A stretch of DNA of 6,160 nt from an uncultured Chitinophagaceae bacterium (GTDB lineage Bacteria > Bacteroidota > Bacteroidia > Chitinophagales > Chitinophagaceae), in NCBI GenBank assembly GCA_946479005.1, contig CAMLEM010000110.1, positions 1 to 6,160 of the forward strand. The letters run 5' to 3'. The notes beneath the pieces are model-generated. The model worked only from the letters and a program-made list of their open reading frames with translations. It ran no database searches and had not been told where the DNA came from. Each line of letters begins with the position of its first letter. Position 1 is the first letter of the stretch. The translations under genes and the position numbers were made by a program. Below are positions 5,424 through 6,160 of this stretch, in pieces.

Positions 5424-6160
5424 ATTTATACAGCCATACCCTCATTAAAGATAGTAACTGGTCGATCTTAACCGGCTTGGTTATATAGTCAGATGCCCCC
5501 GCTTCGATACATTTTTCCCTGTCGCCTTTCATTGCTTTCGCGGTAACCGCGATGATGGGCAGCGAGGTATTCTTGTGCTCCCTGCGGATCTTCTGCGTGG
5601 TTTCGTATCCATCCATTTCCGGCATCATAATATCCATCAGCACGATATCAATGTCATTTCTTTCGCCCAGGATCTGCATCGCTTCCTGGCCGCTTTCCGC
5701 CGTAATGGCGTGGACCCCGTAACGCTCAAAGGCCGTTGTCAGTGCAAACAGGTTGCGCACGTCATCATCCACGATCAAAACCCGCTTGCCTGTCAGCACA
5801 TCGTTTTTCGAACGAAGATTTTCGATGAGCTTCCGCGTTTGGGGTGAAAGGTCTTTGTGATCGATGTGCAGGAGCAATACGGTTTCTTCCAGCAGCAGGT
5901 CCACCGAGTTCACATCCTTCAAAAGGATCTTGTTCGCATATTGCTTCAGCTGTGTTCTTTCCCTGGGAGTGAATTCCCTCGCCGAATATACCAGCACCGG
6001 TGTAAGCCGCTTTTTCTTCAGGTTGGCGATCTCAGTCACCAGTTCCATCCCCCCTATGTCGGGTAACATATAATCCACGATCACGCAGTCGTATTCATTC
6101 TGGCGGAGGAGATCCAGTCCCACCAGCCCTTTATCAACCACCTGGATGTCGATGAGGTCA
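5422..6160 (-). CDS. Hybrid sensor histidine kinase, C-terminal tandem receivers (5' end missing)
   Basis: The visible 245 residues are the C-terminal end of a larger protein whose start is beyond the right edge. The frame stays open through 6160, and the GTG at 6141 lies inside a receiver fold, so it is not a start. The first receiver is partial: its early strand is cut off, but it has VIVDYMLPD (Asp at 6073-6075), the conserved Ser in VYSAREF, and Lys in LLKD (5917-5919), without the usual proline after the lysine. After a short linker (HKDLSPQTRKLIENLR) comes a complete receiver with VLIVDDD, phospho-acceptor Asp in LMDIMMPEMDG (5632-5634), Thr in AVTAKAM and Lys in ITKPV (5476-5478). Large hybrid kinases ending in several receivers are common in Bacteroidota; the kinase core and sensor should lie to the right. 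It probably passes phosphate to, or receives it from, the REC-kinase 9 nt downstream. Confidence 0.88.
   Translation of the reverse strand, partial: DLIDIQVVDKGLVGLDLLRQNEYDCVIVDYMLPDIGGMELVTEIANLKKKRLTPVLVYSAREFTPRERTQLKQYANKILLKDVNSVDLLLEETVLLLHIDHKDLSPQTRKLIENLRSKNDVLTGKRVLIVDDDVRNLFALTTAFERYGVHAITAESGQEAMQILGERNDIDIVLMDIMMPEMDGYETTQKIRREHKNTSLPIIAVTAKAMKGDREKCIEAGASDYITKPVKIDQLLSLMRVWLYK

Noticed and set aside
5422..6141. Treating GTG at 6141 as the start of a stand-alone two-receiver protein
   Set aside because: The frame stays open upstream with receiver-like sequence (DLIDIQ), and the first receiver would lack its N-terminal acidic pocket.

Overview
The window looks like chromosomal DNA from a Bacteroidota, most likely a Chitinophagaceae-type organism. 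This rests on protein style (an MBOAT/SGNH pair, a PAP2-like membrane protein of a Bacteroidota type, REC-first histidine kinases) and on two promoter-like sites matching the Bacteroidota consensus (-33 TTTG, -7 TAnnTTTG). Base composition is roughly balanced. I see no mobile element, CRISPR array, tRNA or rRNA, and no gene-free stretch over 300 bases.

Left half (1-3270, minus strand): three closely packed genes, each separated by exactly 12 nt. In transcription order they are a secreted single-domain glucosaminidase (GH73/FlgJ-like), a membrane-anchored SGNH/GDSL enzyme with a beta-rich insertion, and an MBOAT O-acyltransferase cut by the left edge. MBOAT plus SGNH is the standard pairing for O-acetylating an extracytoplasmic glycan. 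The glucosaminidase in the same operon points to peptidoglycan as the likely, but unproven, substrate.

Middle (3271-3442): a 172-nt divergent control region. Promoter-like TAnnTTTG boxes lie 5 and 6 nt before the preferred start codons on the two strands, so both messages may be leaderless or nearly so. A 6-bp-arm palindrome lies inside the minus-strand promoter spacer, and a 13-bp perfect palindrome lies near the middle. To the right, on the plus strand, is a multi-pass PAP2-related membrane protein with degenerate motifs.

Right half (4087-6160, minus strand): the C-terminal end of a hybrid sensor kinase (two receiver domains visible, 5' end beyond the window), followed 9 nt later by a soluble REC-coiled coil-HisKA-HATPase protein. 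This looks like a two-protein phosphorelay. The 3' end of the second kinase overlaps the 3' end of the PAP2-like gene by 58 bp, tail to tail.

Nothing here is clearly a new system. The items most worth follow-up are the glucosaminidase-SGNH-MBOAT operon, the paired start-proximal promoters with palindromes, and the convergent gene overlap.
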